Source: Oscillospiraceae bacterium (GTDB taxonomy: Bacteria; Bacillota; Clostridia; Oscillospirales; Ruminococcaceae). From it: a DNA stretch of 62,558 nt. Position 1 is the stretch's first letter, and each line of letters opens with the position of its first letter. The DNA lies in NCBI GenBank assembly GCA_016281125.1, contig JAEEIA010000059.1, positions 1 to 62,558 on the forward strand. The letters run 5' to 3'. Positions 43,410 to 52,445 of the stretch are shown here, piece after piece. Under the pieces are notes generated by a model that saw only the letters and a program-made list of their open reading frames with translations, was not told the origin of the DNA and did no database searches. The position numbers and the translations under genes are program-made.

Positions 43410-44561
43410 TCACAGATCGTCGTCAGAGTTCAGATCCTTCGGTGCTTCCTCTCCGTATTTCAAAGCTGCACGTTTCCGCGCTGCTTCAATCAGCTTTTTC
43501 TCATATTCGGCACGCTCCTTACGGGTCATACCGTCATCGCCGTCCTCATACTGCGTATGATTTCCGGCGGTACCGTTCTGCTGTGCCTGCATCGCTGCGG
43601 ACTGCTCCATCATGCGCTGCATCCAGCCCGGTCCCTTTGCAAGCTGCTTTTCCTTTTCCTTTGCGTTGATCTTTTCCAGACGCTCGCCGGAAAGGAACTT
43701 GTAGAGCAGCAGCTGCACAATCAGCGTCAGCACGGCATTGACGAGCCAGTAGAAGCTCAGACCGGCCGGTGCTTTCAGACCGATCCAGACGGTCATCAGC
43801 GGCGACAGATACATCACAGCATTGGCTGCGCCCATCTGCTTTGCCGCATCCGGATTTGTCTTTTTATTATGCGACTGTATAATAAAGGTCTGAATCAGAT
43901 ACACGATTGCTGCAAGAAACGGCAGCAGCACGAGCATCAGATTGGTAAACGTCCAGCCGTTTTCCGGGTGCAGGCTCGGAACGCCTGCGAGGTCGAAGCC
44001 GAGGAAGCTGTTGTCAAAGCCTCTCAGCTGATCGACAAAGCCCGGCATGGAATCAAAAATACCGGGGTGCTCCTTCGCGTGCTGCAGCAGCAGCAGCTCG
44101 GGACGACCGCTGACAAATTTTTCTGCCTTCTCCACGCTTTCGTAGAGATTCTGGTTGACGAGCCACTGTGTCAGCAGACCCTTCGCCTCAGTGATCTGCT
44201 CCTCCGGGAGCCGCAGGATATAGGTCAGCGGACGGAGCACGACAAAGAACACCGGGAACAGCAGGAAAATCGTCAGAAAGCTGCTGAGACAGCCTGCGCT
44301 GGGGTTGATGCCCTCCTTGGTGAAGAGCTTGTTCTGCTCCTCCTGCTGGCGCTGCGGATTGTTCGGAAAGGCCTTCTTGATCTTGCTGATCTGCGGTGCG
44401 ATCAGTCCCTGCCGGGCCTGGTTGACCTGCATCTTGTAGGTGCTGGGCAGCGTCACGAGCTTGATCAGAATCGTGAACAGGATCATGGAAAGACCGTAAT
44501 TATGGACGACCTGATAAATGCCGTACAGGATGACGCCCATCAGTTTGGAAATGAGACCCAA
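43410..44561 (-). CDS. yidC: Membrane protein insertase YidC (Oxa1 family)
   Basis: 383 residues, starting at a TTG with GGAGGA 8 nt upstream. Five transmembrane segments in the YidC2 pattern; the catalytic groove helix region (ILIKLVTLPSTYKMQVNQARQG) carries the cytoplasmic loop. A large insertion of about 100 residues after helix 2 (about 125-205) is longer than in Bacillus. Unlike Bacillus SpoIIIJ, no N-terminal lipobox is seen. A basic C-terminal tail may contact ribosomes. It inserts membrane proteins with or without SecYEG. Confidence 0.93.
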   Translation of the reverse strand: MGLISKLMGVILYGIYQVVHNYGLSMILFTILIKLVTLPSTYKMQVNQARQGLIAPQISKIKKAFPNNPQRQQEEQNKLFTKEGINPSAGCLSSFLTIFLLFPVFFVVLRPLTYILRLPEEQITEAKGLLTQWLVNQNLYESVEKAEKFVSGRPELLLLQHAKEHPGIFDSMPGFVDQLRGFDNSFLGFDLAGVPSLHPENGWTFTNLMLVLLPFLAAIVYLIQTFIIQSHNKKTNPDAAKQMGAANAVMYLSPLMTVWIGLKAPAGLSFYWLVNAVLTLIVQLLLYKFLSGERLEKINAKEKEKQLAKGPGWMQRMMEQSAAMQAQQNGTAGNHTQYEDGDDGMTRKERAEYEKKLIEAARKRAALKYGEEAPKDLNSDDDL

Positions 44562-44585
44562 GGTGACATTCCTCCGTTGTAATCA

Positions 44586-44933
44586 TTAGTCAGTGCGTTT
44601 CCCGCGCCACCGGGTACGCGGCGCAAGAATCCAGAGATATTCCAGCGCATGGCGCTGCGCCGGGGAAAGCGGATCCGGCTGCGGGATTCTGTGGCGTCCG
44701 AGCAGATCGAATCTGACCGGAACCGGATCCCAGCCGCCCTTTGAAAAAGGATTGCAGCGCAGAATCCGCAGAGTGCCGAGCCATGTGCCGCGGACAATGC
44801 CGAAGCGCTCAATCGCGCCGAGCGCATAAGCCGAGCAGCTCGGCCGGTACCGGCAGACTGCCGGAAAATGCGGCGAGATATGCCGCCTGTAAAAGACAAT
44901 GGGTGCGCAGTATATGCGCCGCAGGATTTTCAT
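44586..44933 (-). CDS. yidD: Membrane protein insertion efficiency factor YidD
   Basis: 115 residues. The family core is MKILRRIYCAPIVFYRRHISPHFPAVCRYRPSCSAYALGAI in several blocks: RxxxxY, CRYxPSCSxYA and RCNPFSKGGWDPVP, with three conserved cysteines. Amphipathic membrane-associated protein that aids YidC. Start overlaps the rnpA stop (ATGA). Confidence 0.94.
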   Translation of the reverse strand: MKILRRIYCAPIVFYRRHISPHFPAVCRYRPSCSAYALGAIERFGIVRGTWLGTLRILRCNPFSKGGWDPVPVRFDLLGRHRIPQPDPLSPAQRHALEYLWILAPRTRWRGKRTD

Positions 44934-45343
44934 GCCTGCTTTCCGGCAGGCCGTTTGCCGGAGGATGACCGGTGCTTCTGATTCGGCGTACAGGGGATCT
45001 CTCCGCTGCTGACGCCGGTACAGTGCTTCACGCCGCGGGTGCAGAAGGCCTCTGTCAGAACATTGGCAGACTGCCCCGGCAGTGTGCTGCGCGCAACGAC
45101 CACAATATCAAGGCCGATCGGGAGCTGCGGCTCCGCGGCGGCATAGGCCGCACGGATGATCCGCTTTGCACGGTTGCGTTTGACCGCATTTCCGATCTTT
45201 TTGCCCGCCGTGATGCCGAGCCGGTTGCACGGCAGGCCGTTCGGCTTCACATAAATCAGTGCAGAGCCGAGCGAGCAGAATGCGCCGCCGCGGTAAAGCC
45301 GCTGAAAGTCCGCATTCTGATTCAGGATCTCCGTAAACAGCAT
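44930..45343 (-). CDS. rnpA: Ribonuclease P protein component
   Basis: 137 residues from the ATG at 45343 (GAGAGGAG upstream; a longer frame to 45388 lacks one). Conserved RNR motif region KKIGNAVKRNRAKRIIRAAY and the N-terminal aromatic cleft strand. It assists RNase P RNA in tRNA 5' maturation. It is about 20 residues longer at the C-terminus than usual, with a polar Ser/Lys-rich tail. Confidence 0.94.
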   Translation of the reverse strand: MLFTEILNQNADFQRLYRGGAFCSLGSALIYVKPNGLPCNRLGITAGKKIGNAVKRNRAKRIIRAAYAAAEPQLPIGLDIVVVARSTLPGQSANVLTEAFCTRGVKHCTGVSSGEIPCTPNQKHRSSSGKRPAGKQA

Positions 45344-45433
45344 GGGATCTCCTCTCCGGTGATTGCGTTTGCATCGGTCCGGTAGCAAAAAAGAGCCACA
45401 ATCATCTTGCGGCCCTCTTAGTTGCGTATCGGA

Positions 45434-45568
45434 TCAGTAGGTCAGTCTTGCACGACCCTTTGCACGGCGGCGAGCCAGAACCTTGCGGCCGTTCGCGGTT
45501 GCCATACGCTTCCGGAAGCCATGCTCCATCTTGCGGTGCCGCTTCTTCGGCTGATATGTTCTTTTCAT
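45434..45568 (-). CDS. rpmH: Large ribosomal subunit protein bL34
   Basis: 44 residues: [18 protein letters not shown] is followed by [20 protein letters not shown] and RARLTY, an exact L34 pattern. The gene is too short for routine ORF listing. AAGGAG precedes the ATG by 10 nt. First gene of the operon; normally dnaA lies on the other side of rpmH, but here a two-component system does. Confidence 0.97.
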   Translation of the reverse strand: MKRTYQPKKRHRKMEHGFRKRMATANGRKVLARRRAKGRARLTY

Positions 45569-45599
45569 GAAAACGTCACTCCTTTTCTTTTGTATCATT

Positions 45600-45717
45600 A
45601 TGCTGCATGTTCAGGCAGCATCGGATTACAATGATGATTGCGGGAGCCTGTCTGCACGGTGCAGATACAAATACCCCTGCAAGGTTTGATTATACAGGAA
45701 AATCGTGAAAAAGTCAA
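45600..45717 (-). promoter_or_regulatory. Promoter and leader hairpin of the rpmH operon
   Basis: TTGACT (45717-45712), 17-nt spacer, TATAAT (45694-45689) on the minus strand. The leader of about 110 nt contains the hairpin ATGCTGC/GCAGCAT (45600-45621), which may be a ribosomal-protein leader. The rest of 45718-45885 shows no gene. Confidence 0.82.
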
Positions 45718-45885
45718 GTCTGCATTCCGATATTTGTGCACCCTGACGAGAAACCCCGCTGCATGGCAGGGGGTTATAGGCATTTCGTGCGGCATTGTAT
45801 GCGCAGGCAGGAAGCAGGCACGGTTCTGTATCTGATTTCCCTATTTCCCGATGAAATAATATCCGTGCCTGTCCCGCCCGTCTGT

Positions 45886-47331
45886 TCATTCAGCAGCTGC
45901 TGTTTCCACATCGCCGCTGTGAATGACGAACCAGAAGGTCGAGCCTTCCCCGACGGTGCTGTCCACGCCGAACGCATAGTCATGGAGCCGCAGAATCGCC
46001 TTGACAATCGAAAGTCCCAGTCCGGTGCCGCGCACCTCGCGCTTATAGTTCTCGCTGCGGTAATACTTATCGAAGATGCGGGAGAGCGTTTCCTGATCCA
46101 TGCCCTGCCCGGTGTCACGGACGGAGATGCGGATACCCTCGTCCGTATGCGCCATTTTCACGAAGATTTTCTTGTCCTCTCCGGTATAGTTCATGGCATT
46201 GTTCATCAGGTTGCAGATGACCTGCTCAATCTTGCCTGCATCGCAGCTGACCACGGCGGGGCCGTCGGTTTCCAGTTCAAAGGTATAGCCGGAAACCTCG
46301 CTCAGTCCGCGGTAGCGGTCGGTGATGTCGCTGAGCCGCTGCTCCATATTAAATGTTGTGCGCTCCAGCTTCATCTTGCCGTTTTCGAGCTTTGAAAGAT
46401 CAAGAATATCGTTGACGAGTGCAGTCAGACGATCCGTTTCCTCAATGATGACCTGTAAATGCTCTGCACGCTTGACGGGATTGTCGCCGGAAAGGTCGCG
46501 GATCATCTCCGCATAGGCCTTCAGCATGGTCAGCGGCGTGCGCAGGTCATGGGAGGCGTTCGCAATCAGGTCGCGCTGCATGGTATCAACGCGGTTGATT
46601 TCGCGGCTGGCATAGGTCAGCGTTTCCGCCAGGCGCTCTGCCTCGTCGTAGCCGTTGCCGTTGAACTGAATATCGTACCGCCCGTGCGCGAGCTGCTCCG
46701 CATCCTTGGTGACGCGGACAATCGGCTTTGCCAGACGGTCAGACACAATTATGGAAAGGATAAAGCCGATCACCTCAAGGATAATGGTAATAATGATCAG
46801 CTGCCGCCGGATGATGCTGACCGTCGCTTCGACGGGCGCCAGCGGTGCATTCAGGATCAGATAGCCCTCCGGCAGAGATTTTGTGCCGATCACTCTTGCA
46901 TAGATCAGCGTCATGCTCTGGGTGTCCGTTTTCGGAATCCTGTTGATGTATACGCCGTTTTCGGCTGCATTGGCAAGCAGAGCATATTCCAGCGAATGAT
47001 TCTCGGATCTGCTGTGGATTGCACAGTATTTTTCACCGATCACGCATTCCGGGAACAGCTTGCGCTTCTGCCGGTCGAGAATCTGCACGCAGACGCCGTT
47101 CCGGTATTCCAGCTCCTTGAGGGATTCATAGGTCGCCTCATCATTCTGGATCATGCTGATCAGCTGATTGGACAGCCGCATGACGTCCTTGGTCTTCATT
47201 CCGTCATAGAACTTCTGCATGAACCACACCTGGAATCCCCAGAGCAGGATGAAGGTCAGCACAACGAATGCCATGAACCAGAGCCAGATCGTCAGCCGGA
47301 GACTGCTGTTCCGTTTCGGCTTACGCTTCAA
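45886..47331 (-). CDS. Membrane sensor histidine kinase
   Basis: 481 residues, starting at a TTG inside the end of the response-regulator gene. Two transmembrane helices (about 13-36 and 176-198) flank an outer domain of about 140 residues; then HAMP (about 195-250), HisKA with the phospho-His in ANASHDLRTPL, and the ATPase domain with NLMNNAMNYT, DTGQGM and GTGLGLS. PhoR/ResE-like class, ligand unknown. It probably phosphorylates the adjacent OmpR-type regulator. Confidence 0.92.
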   Translation of the reverse strand: MKRKPKRNSSLRLTIWLWFMAFVVLTFILLWGFQVWFMQKFYDGMKTKDVMRLSNQLISMIQNDEATYESLKELEYRNGVCVQILDRQKRKLFPECVIGEKYCAIHSRSENHSLEYALLANAAENGVYINRIPKTDTQSMTLIYARVIGTKSLPEGYLILNAPLAPVEATVSIIRRQLIIITIILEVIGFILSIIVSDRLAKPIVRVTKDAEQLAHGRYDIQFNGNGYDEAERLAETLTYASREINRVDTMQRDLIANASHDLRTPLTMLKAYAEMIRDLSGDNPVKRAEHLQVIIEETDRLTALVNDILDLSKLENGKMKLERTTFNMEQRLSDITDRYRGLSEVSGYTFELETDGPAVVSCDAGKIEQVICNLMNNAMNYTGEDKKIFVKMAHTDEGIRISVRDTGQGMDQETLSRIFDKYYRSENYKREVRGTGLGLSIVKAILRLHDYAFGVDSTVGEGSTFWFVIHSGDVETAAAE

Positions 47332-47989
47332 ACTTATACCCCATTCCTCTCAGTGTCACAATAAATTTGCGGTATTCACCGAGGCTGTTGCGGAGCATCT
47401 TGATATGGGTATCGACCGTGCGGTCATCTCCGAAGAAATCATATCCCCAGACTTCCTCAAGCAGCTTGTCCCGCGTCAGTGCGATATTGCGGTTCTTGAC
47501 AAGATAGAACAGCAGATCGTATTCCTTCGGCGTCATATTGGCCTTCTGTCCGTTGACATAGACCTCTCTGCCCGCCATGTCGATTTCGAGCCCCTCAAAG
47601 GTCATGCGCTCAGGCACCTGCTGCTGCGCGGTGTGTCTGCGCAGGCTGACCGCCTTGATGCGCGCCATCAGCTCCTTCGGGGAGAACGGCTTGACAACGT
47701 AGTCGTCGATGCCGAGCTCAAAGCCGAACAGCTTGTCATACTCCTCGCCTCTTGCGGAAAGCATGATGATCGGGGTGTTTTTGGTCTTGCGGATTTCCTT
47801 GCAGGCAGAATAGCCGTCCAGACGCGGCATCATAATATCCATGACAATCACGTCATAATCGGCGGTCTTCGCCATGGAAACAGCCTCCATGCCGTCGCCG
47901 GCCTCATCGGTTTCATAGCCTTCAAATTCTGCATATTCCCGCACCACTCTGCGGATGTTTGCTTCGTCGTCAACGATCAGTATTTTCAT
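47321..47989 (-). CDS. OmpR/PhoB-family response regulator
   Basis: 222 residues from the ATG at 47989. Receiver domain (1-115) with the acidic pair in IVDDEANIRR, phospho-acceptor Asp in VIVMDIMMPRLDG, and Lys in YVVKPFSPKEL; winged-helix output domain (about 130-222) with TRDKLLEEVWGYDF and VDTHIKMLRNSLG. The longer frame to 48172 crosses the promoter. Directly coupled to the kinase. Direct repeats upstream suggest autoregulation. Confidence 0.93.
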   Translation of the reverse strand: MKILIVDDEANIRRVVREYAEFEGYETDEAGDGMEAVSMAKTADYDVIVMDIMMPRLDGYSACKEIRKTKNTPIIMLSARGEEYDKLFGFELGIDDYVVKPFSPKELMARIKAVSLRRHTAQQQVPERMTFEGLEIDMAGREVYVNGQKANMTPKEYDLLFYLVKNRNIALTRDKLLEEVWGYDFFGDDRTVDTHIKMLRNSLGEYRKFIVTLRGMGYKFEA

Positions 47990-48110
47990 GATGTACGGTT
48001 CCTTTCCGCAGCGTCCGCTGCATACAGATATCCATGCTGCAAACAGCGGTGCCGGTACCGGAAACAGGTTTTGTTCCTGCCGTGCTGTCTGCGGGCGTTC
48101 AGATATATCT

Positions 48111-48142
48111 ATTATACCATATTTATGTGAATATTTTGTGAA
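48111..48142 (-). promoter_or_regulatory. Response-regulator promoter with PhoP-like direct repeats
   Basis: On the minus strand two TTCACA hexamers (48142-48137 and 48131-48126), 11 bp apart, lie immediately upstream of TATAAT (48116-48111). No proper -35 hexamer exists at 17 nt. The arrangement is that of an activator-dependent promoter bound by an OmpR/PhoP-type dimer. Confidence 0.6.
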
Positions 48143-48181
48143 TATCCCCGCAAATAAAGTTTCACATTTCACGAAAATCCA

Positions 48182-48210
48182 TTGACAGAACCCGCCTTGT
48201 TTGGTATAAT
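48182..48210 (+). promoter_or_regulatory. Promoter of the EAL-domain gene
   Basis: TTGACA (48182-48187), 17-nt spacer, TATAAT (48205-48210); divergent from the response-regulator promoter about 70 bp away. Confidence 0.85.
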
Positions 48211-48274
48211 AGCAGTATGGGGTTCTATGCCCTTCTGACGTTTGGACAAAACAGCAGAGAGGAGCGTGATCTGC

Positions 48275-50578
48275 GTGAAGCTCGGGAAGAAGCAGCTGAT
48301 TTATTCAGTTGTGGTTGCATTTGCGTTTTTTACGGTCTATCTGATTATATATGCGTTTTACCACAGAGATAAGGACGAACTGGTCTACCTGATTTTCAAT
48401 ACCTATGCACTGATTGCCGTGCTGCTGAGCTTCCTGATTGTGCTTTACCGGGAGCGGAAGCAGCGGCGAAAAAAAGAAACCGATCACAAGCGGCTGATTT
48501 ACATGGCCGAAAATCTCAGTGCTCCGGCAATGCTCTGGAGCAACAATTTCTCCGAGATCATCCTGAACGAGGCGCTCTCGGAGCTGTCCGGCATCACGGT
48601 GCGGCCGGATTTTGACGCAAAATATATCGTTTCGCGGTTCTTCGGCAAAAAGGACATGACGGATGACGACATCCGTTCGCTGGTGCTCGCAAAGCATCAG
48701 GAGTTTCCGATGACGACGGCATCCGGCGAAAATCGGACGCTGATCTGGAACACCTGCGCCGTGGAAACCGATGAGGACGGCGTCACATGGCTGCTGTCCA
48801 TCGGCATGGACGTCACGGATATCCGCACCATGCAGTCCGAGATCGAGGCATATTCCAAGGCACTGTCCGTTTCCAGAGGACAGCATAACCTGACCATGGA
48901 ACTGCTGGAGGTCGGCATCCTGATGATCGAGCAGGGCAACACGCAGATGTTCCCCTCGGAAAAGCTGCAAAGCATGCTCGGCATCACCGAACAGGACTTC
49001 ACCGTGCAGGGCCTGCGGGAGCATGTGTACCCGCTGGACGCCGTTGTCTATGACCGCTATGTGGAAACCATGCGCACCCACATGGCTGAATTCATCAACA
49101 AGACCGATTCGCTGGAGCTGCGGCTCTGCGCCGCGGACGGTGAATACCGCTGGTATTCCTACCGGTTCAAGGTCACGGAAAACCCCGCAACCGGCAGGCT
49201 GGTCGCAGGCGGCTCCGTCATTGACGTCACGCAGGAAAAGGCCAAGGATGCCCGGATCGAGCAGATCGCTTACGAGGATGCCGTCACGGGGATTCCGAAC
49301 CGCAACCGGCTGATGCTCGTCGGGCACGACCTGTACGCCGCGACAAGTGAGCTGCATACGAAATACTGGGTCATTGTCATGGACATCGACCGCTTCCACC
49401 TGATCAACGATACCTGCGGCTATGCCGTCGGCAATGATCTGCTGAAGGATTTTGCCGGAGCCGTTGTCAAGCAGCTGAGCTTCGGCGGCTTTGCGGCGCG
49501 CATTTCCGGCGACAATTTTGCGCTGATTCTGCGTGATACCGGTGACGATACGCTGCCGGAAAAGGCCGTCAAGCGCGTTCAGCGGAAGCTGAACCAGATG
49601 GCCGTCGGCGCACTGGCCGGCCGCGCGCTGACCTGCTCGGCAGGATTTGCGCGGATGCCCGCGGACGGCGAGAGCTTTGAGAATGTCATGGAACACGCAG
49701 AATTTGCGCTGTCCTCCGCAAGCAATATTCACGGCAGCATCAGCCGGTATACCTCCCAGATGCATGATACCATTATTGAGGAGAGCAATCTGGAGGCACA
49801 GCTGACAGAGGGCATCATGCGCAACGAGCTGACGCTGTTCTATCAGCCGAAGGTTTCGCTGGAAACCGGCGAGGTCATGGGTCTGGAGGCGCTGATCCGC
49901 TGGCAGCACCCGTCCGGCAGGCTGCTTCCGCCGGGCGTGTTCATCCCGATTGCAGAGCGCTCCCAGCTGATTACGCATGTCACGCGGTTTGTGCTGAATG
50001 AGGCCTGCCGGCAGGCAAAGCTGTGGCAGACCATGAAGCTGAAACCGGTCGTCATGTCGATCAACTTCACCAGCACGGATTTCTATACCGAAAACATCTG
50101 CGGGCTGATCATCTCCGCGCTGAAGCGGAATGAGCTGGATCCCCGCTGGCTGGAGATCGAGCTGACCGAATCGCTGGCGCTCAAAGATATTGACACGACC
50201 ATCGCCCGGATGCAGGAGCTGCGCGATGCAGGCATCCAGCTGGCCATGGACGATTTCGGCACCGGCTATTCCTCGCTGAGCTATATCCAGCGCCTGCCGT
50301 TCACCATGCTGAAGCTCGACCGCGCATTCGTCATGCATATGGACGAGGATCCCGTCGTGCAGGAGATCGTCCGTTCCGTGGCGCGCATCGCAAAGGCCAA
50401 GCAGATCCGCACCATTGCGGAGGGCGTGGAAACGCCGGAGCAGGCAGAGCAGCTCCGTGCCGCCGGATGTAACTATGCACAGGGCTATCTCTACGGCCAG
50501 CCGATGACCGCCAAGGAAACCGAGCAGTATATCCGCAAAAATATGGAAGAAATGAAAAAACGATCCGCTGAAACATGA
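48275..50578 (+). CDS. Membrane PAS-(degenerate GGDEF)-EAL cyclic-di-GMP phosphodiesterase
   Basis: 767 residues from the GTG at 48275 (GAGAGGAG 10 nt upstream; a TTG at 48242 has none). Two transmembrane helices (about 8-30 and 40-58), two PAS-like segments (about 75-190 and 205-330), GGDEF domain (about 340-500) and EAL domain (about 510-760). The GGDEF signature reads SGDNF, so diguanylate cyclase activity is not expected. The EAL domain keeps GLEALIRW, ELTES, MDDFGTG and AEGVET, the metal and catalytic residues of active phosphodiesterases. It probably degrades c-di-GMP, with the degenerate GGDEF as a possible GTP sensor. Confidence 0.9.
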   Translation: MKLGKKQLIYSVVVAFAFFTVYLIIYAFYHRDKDELVYLIFNTYALIAVLLSFLIVLYRERKQRRKKETDHKRLIYMAENLSAPAMLWSNNFSEIILNEALSELSGITVRPDFDAKYIVSRFFGKKDMTDDDIRSLVLAKHQEFPMTTASGENRTLIWNTCAVETDEDGVTWLLSIGMDVTDIRTMQSEIEAYSKALSVSRGQHNLTMELLEVGILMIEQGNTQMFPSEKLQSMLGITEQDFTVQGLREHVYPLDAVVYDRYVETMRTHMAEFINKTDSLELRLCAADGEYRWYSYRFKVTENPATGRLVAGGSVIDVTQEKAKDARIEQIAYEDAVTGIPNRNRLMLVGHDLYAATSELHTKYWVIVMDIDRFHLINDTCGYAVGNDLLKDFAGAVVKQLSFGGFAARISGDNFALILRDTGDDTLPEKAVKRVQRKLNQMAVGALAGRALTCSAGFARMPADGESFENVMEHAEFALSSASNIHGSISRYTSQMHDTIIEESNLEAQLTEGIMRNELTLFYQPKVSLETGEVMGLEALIRWQHPSGRLLPPGVFIPIAERSQLITHVTRFVLNEACRQAKLWQTMKLKPVVMSINFTSTDFYTENICGLIISALKRNELDPRWLEIELTESLALKDIDTTIARMQELRDAGIQLAMDDFGTGYSSLSYIQRLPFTMLKLDRAFVMHMDEDPVVQEIVRSVARIAKAKQIRTIAEGVETPEQAEQLRAAGCNYAQGYLYGQPMTAKETEQYIRKNMEEMKKRSAET

Positions 50579-50592
50579 AAGAAGGCAACCGT

Positions 50593-51294
50593 ATGATACA
50601 GCAGCCGACACCCGAAATGCAGCTGACGTCGATTCTGGCGCGGTACAGTGACCTCCGGGTCATGCGGGACATTCTGATCCCGGCTGATGACCGCACCATG
50701 CACATCGACTTTCTGCTCCTGACACGCTGCGGCATTTTCGTCTGCGAGATGAAAACATTCCGCGGCATCATTCAGGGCGAGGGCATGAAAAAATACTGGA
50801 AGCAGTTTACCGACGGCAATGAGATTGACTTTTACAGCCCGCTGCTCCAGAACCTCTACCATATTAAGTATCTGAAACAGTTTCTGGAACCCCTGCCGTT
50901 TGAGCTTTATCTGCATTCCGTTGTATTCATGTACGGATACGGCGAGGCGCGGCTCCAGATTTCTCCGCCCTATCCGATGCAGTCGAGCATCGTCACCTCC
51001 GTGGACGCGCTGATGGCGGTCATCCAGCAGATCAGCGAGAAGAAAGGCAGCATCCTTTCGGAGGGCGAATGGGACTACATCTGCGATTTTATCGGCAAGA
51101 ACCAGATCCGCGGCGATGCAGCCCGTGCGGCGCATGAGGTCAAGGCCGTGGAATACAAGAACAGCGCGCGCAGGGCACTGTTCCGGCAGACCTGCCCGGA
51201 ATGCGGCGCACCGCTTGTGCCGCAGGGCACCCCGACCGGCAATTACTGGGTCTGCTCCCGCTGGCCCGAATGCACCTATACGCATAAAATGTAA
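50593..51294 (+). CDS. NERD-domain protein with C-terminal topoisomerase-type zinc finger
   Basis: 233 residues from the ATG at 50593 (AAGG upstream); an ATG at 50575 overlapping the EAL gene stop has no ribosome site. The NERD nuclease-related domain covers about 10-115, with ILIPADDRTMHIDFLLLTRCGIFVCEMK: Asp and Glu-x-Lys form the PD-(D/E)XK-like core. The C-terminus (about 198-228) is a four-Cys finger as in topoisomerase I tails (CPECG and WVCSRWPEC). It may act on DNA, but no substrate is known. Confidence 0.83.
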   Translation: MIQQPTPEMQLTSILARYSDLRVMRDILIPADDRTMHIDFLLLTRCGIFVCEMKTFRGIIQGEGMKKYWKQFTDGNEIDFYSPLLQNLYHIKYLKQFLEPLPFELYLHSVVFMYGYGEARLQISPPYPMQSSIVTSVDALMAVIQQISEKKGSILSEGEWDYICDFIGKNQIRGDAARAAHEVKAVEYKNSARRALFRQTCPECGAPLVPQGTPTGNYWVCSRWPECTYTHKM

Positions 51295-51336
51295 ATCCGG
51301 ATTTGAAAAATCTGAATACGGAAAGGAATTAACAGC

Positions 51337-52419
51337 ATGAAAAAACGAATCGGAATCCTGACCTCCGGCGGCGACTGCCCCGGACTGAACGCGACGATCC
51401 GCGGTGTTGCAAAAGCCTGCTTTGAGCTGATGGGTGAGGAGAATGTCGAGATCATCGGCATTTCCAACGGCTATTACGGACTGATTCACAATCTGTGCCG
51501 CGTCATGCAGCCGGGCGATTTTTCCGGCATTCTGACACAGGGCGGCACGATCCTCGGCACCAAGCGTCAGCCGTTCAAGATGATGACCGTCATCGGCGAG
51601 GACAATGTGGACAAGGTCAAGAATATGCGCGAAACCTATCAGAAGCAGAAGCTGGACTGCCTGCTGACGCTCGGCGGAAACGGCACGCACAAGACGTCCC
51701 ATCTGCTGGCGCAGGAGGGGCTGAATGTCATCGGTCTGCCCAAGACCATTGACAATGATATTTTCGGCACGGATGTGACCTTCGGTTTTCACACCGCCGT
51801 GGATACTGCAACGGATGCCATCGACCGCCTGCATACGACGGCGGCCTCGCACAGCCGGATTCTGGTCTGTGAGATCATGGGCAACAAGGCCGGCTGGCTG
51901 ACGCTGAATGCCGGTCTGGCGGGCGGCGCGGACATCATTCTGATTCCGGAGATCCCGTATGATATCGACCGTGTCTGCGAGGCGCTGATGAAGCGTGCAG
52001 GCAGCGGAAAATCCTTCTCGATCATGGCGGTTGCAGAGGGCGCGTTCGACCAGGACGAGGCCAAGCTGAAAAAGAAGGACCGCGCCAGAAAGCGCGAGGA
52101 GGCGGGCATCATCACCGCGACCTCCCGCATTGCGGCGCAGGTGCAGGCAGCAACCGGCATCGAAGCGCGCGTCTGCGTGCCGGGACATATGCTCCGCGGC
52201 GGCTCTCCGAGCGCATACGACCGCATTCTTGCGACGAAGTTCGGCGTTCACGCAGCAAAGCTGATTGCAAATGAGAAGTACGGCCGGACGGTCGCCATGG
52301 TCAACGGCAAGGTCACCTCGAACAAGCTCGAGGACATCGCGGGCAAGACAAAGTTTGTGGATCCGAAGGATCAGCTCGTCGTGACAGCCAAGCGCATCGG
52401 CGTTTCCTTCGGAGATTGA
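51337..52419 (+). CDS. 6-phosphofructokinase, mixed group III-like
   Basis: 360 residues. It phosphorylates fructose 6-phosphate in glycolysis. N-terminal SGGDCPGLNATIRG; catalytic PKTIDND with Asp139 as the base. Two positions that set the phosphoryl donor disagree: Gly116 in GGNGT (ATP-type Gly104 of the E. coli enzyme) and Lys136 in PKTIDND (PPi-type Lys124). This Gly/Lys pair defines the group III enzymes, some of which use ATP and some PPi. Asn115 also replaces the Asp usual in GGDG. The C-terminal substrate site GHMLRGGSPSAYDR is intact. The gene symbol is left blank because the donor is uncertain. Confidence 0.9.
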   Translation: MKKRIGILTSGGDCPGLNATIRGVAKACFELMGEENVEIIGISNGYYGLIHNLCRVMQPGDFSGILTQGGTILGTKRQPFKMMTVIGEDNVDKVKNMRETYQKQKLDCLLTLGGNGTHKTSHLLAQEGLNVIGLPKTIDNDIFGTDVTFGFHTAVDTATDAIDRLHTTAASHSRILVCEIMGNKAGWLTLNAGLAGGADIILIPEIPYDIDRVCEALMKRAGSGKSFSIMAVAEGAFDQDEAKLKKKDRARKREEAGIITATSRIAAQVQAATGIEARVCVPGHMLRGGSPSAYDRILATKFGVHAAKLIANEKYGRTVAMVNGKVTSNKLEDIAGKTKFVDPKDQLVVTAKRIGVSFGD

Positions 52420-52445
52420 TCCCGGACAATAATCATAATATATCA

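Noticed and set aside
48305..50611. A 768-codon open frame antisense to the EAL-domain gene.
   Set aside because: The sense strand encodes recognisable PAS, GGDEF and EAL domains; the antisense frame is a GC-bias shadow with no family match.
50593..51294. A defence island, based on the NERD-domain protein and the WYL regulator at 35669-36727.
   Set aside because: The two genes are far apart and each lies among housekeeping genes; no restriction, toxin or other defence component is adjacent.
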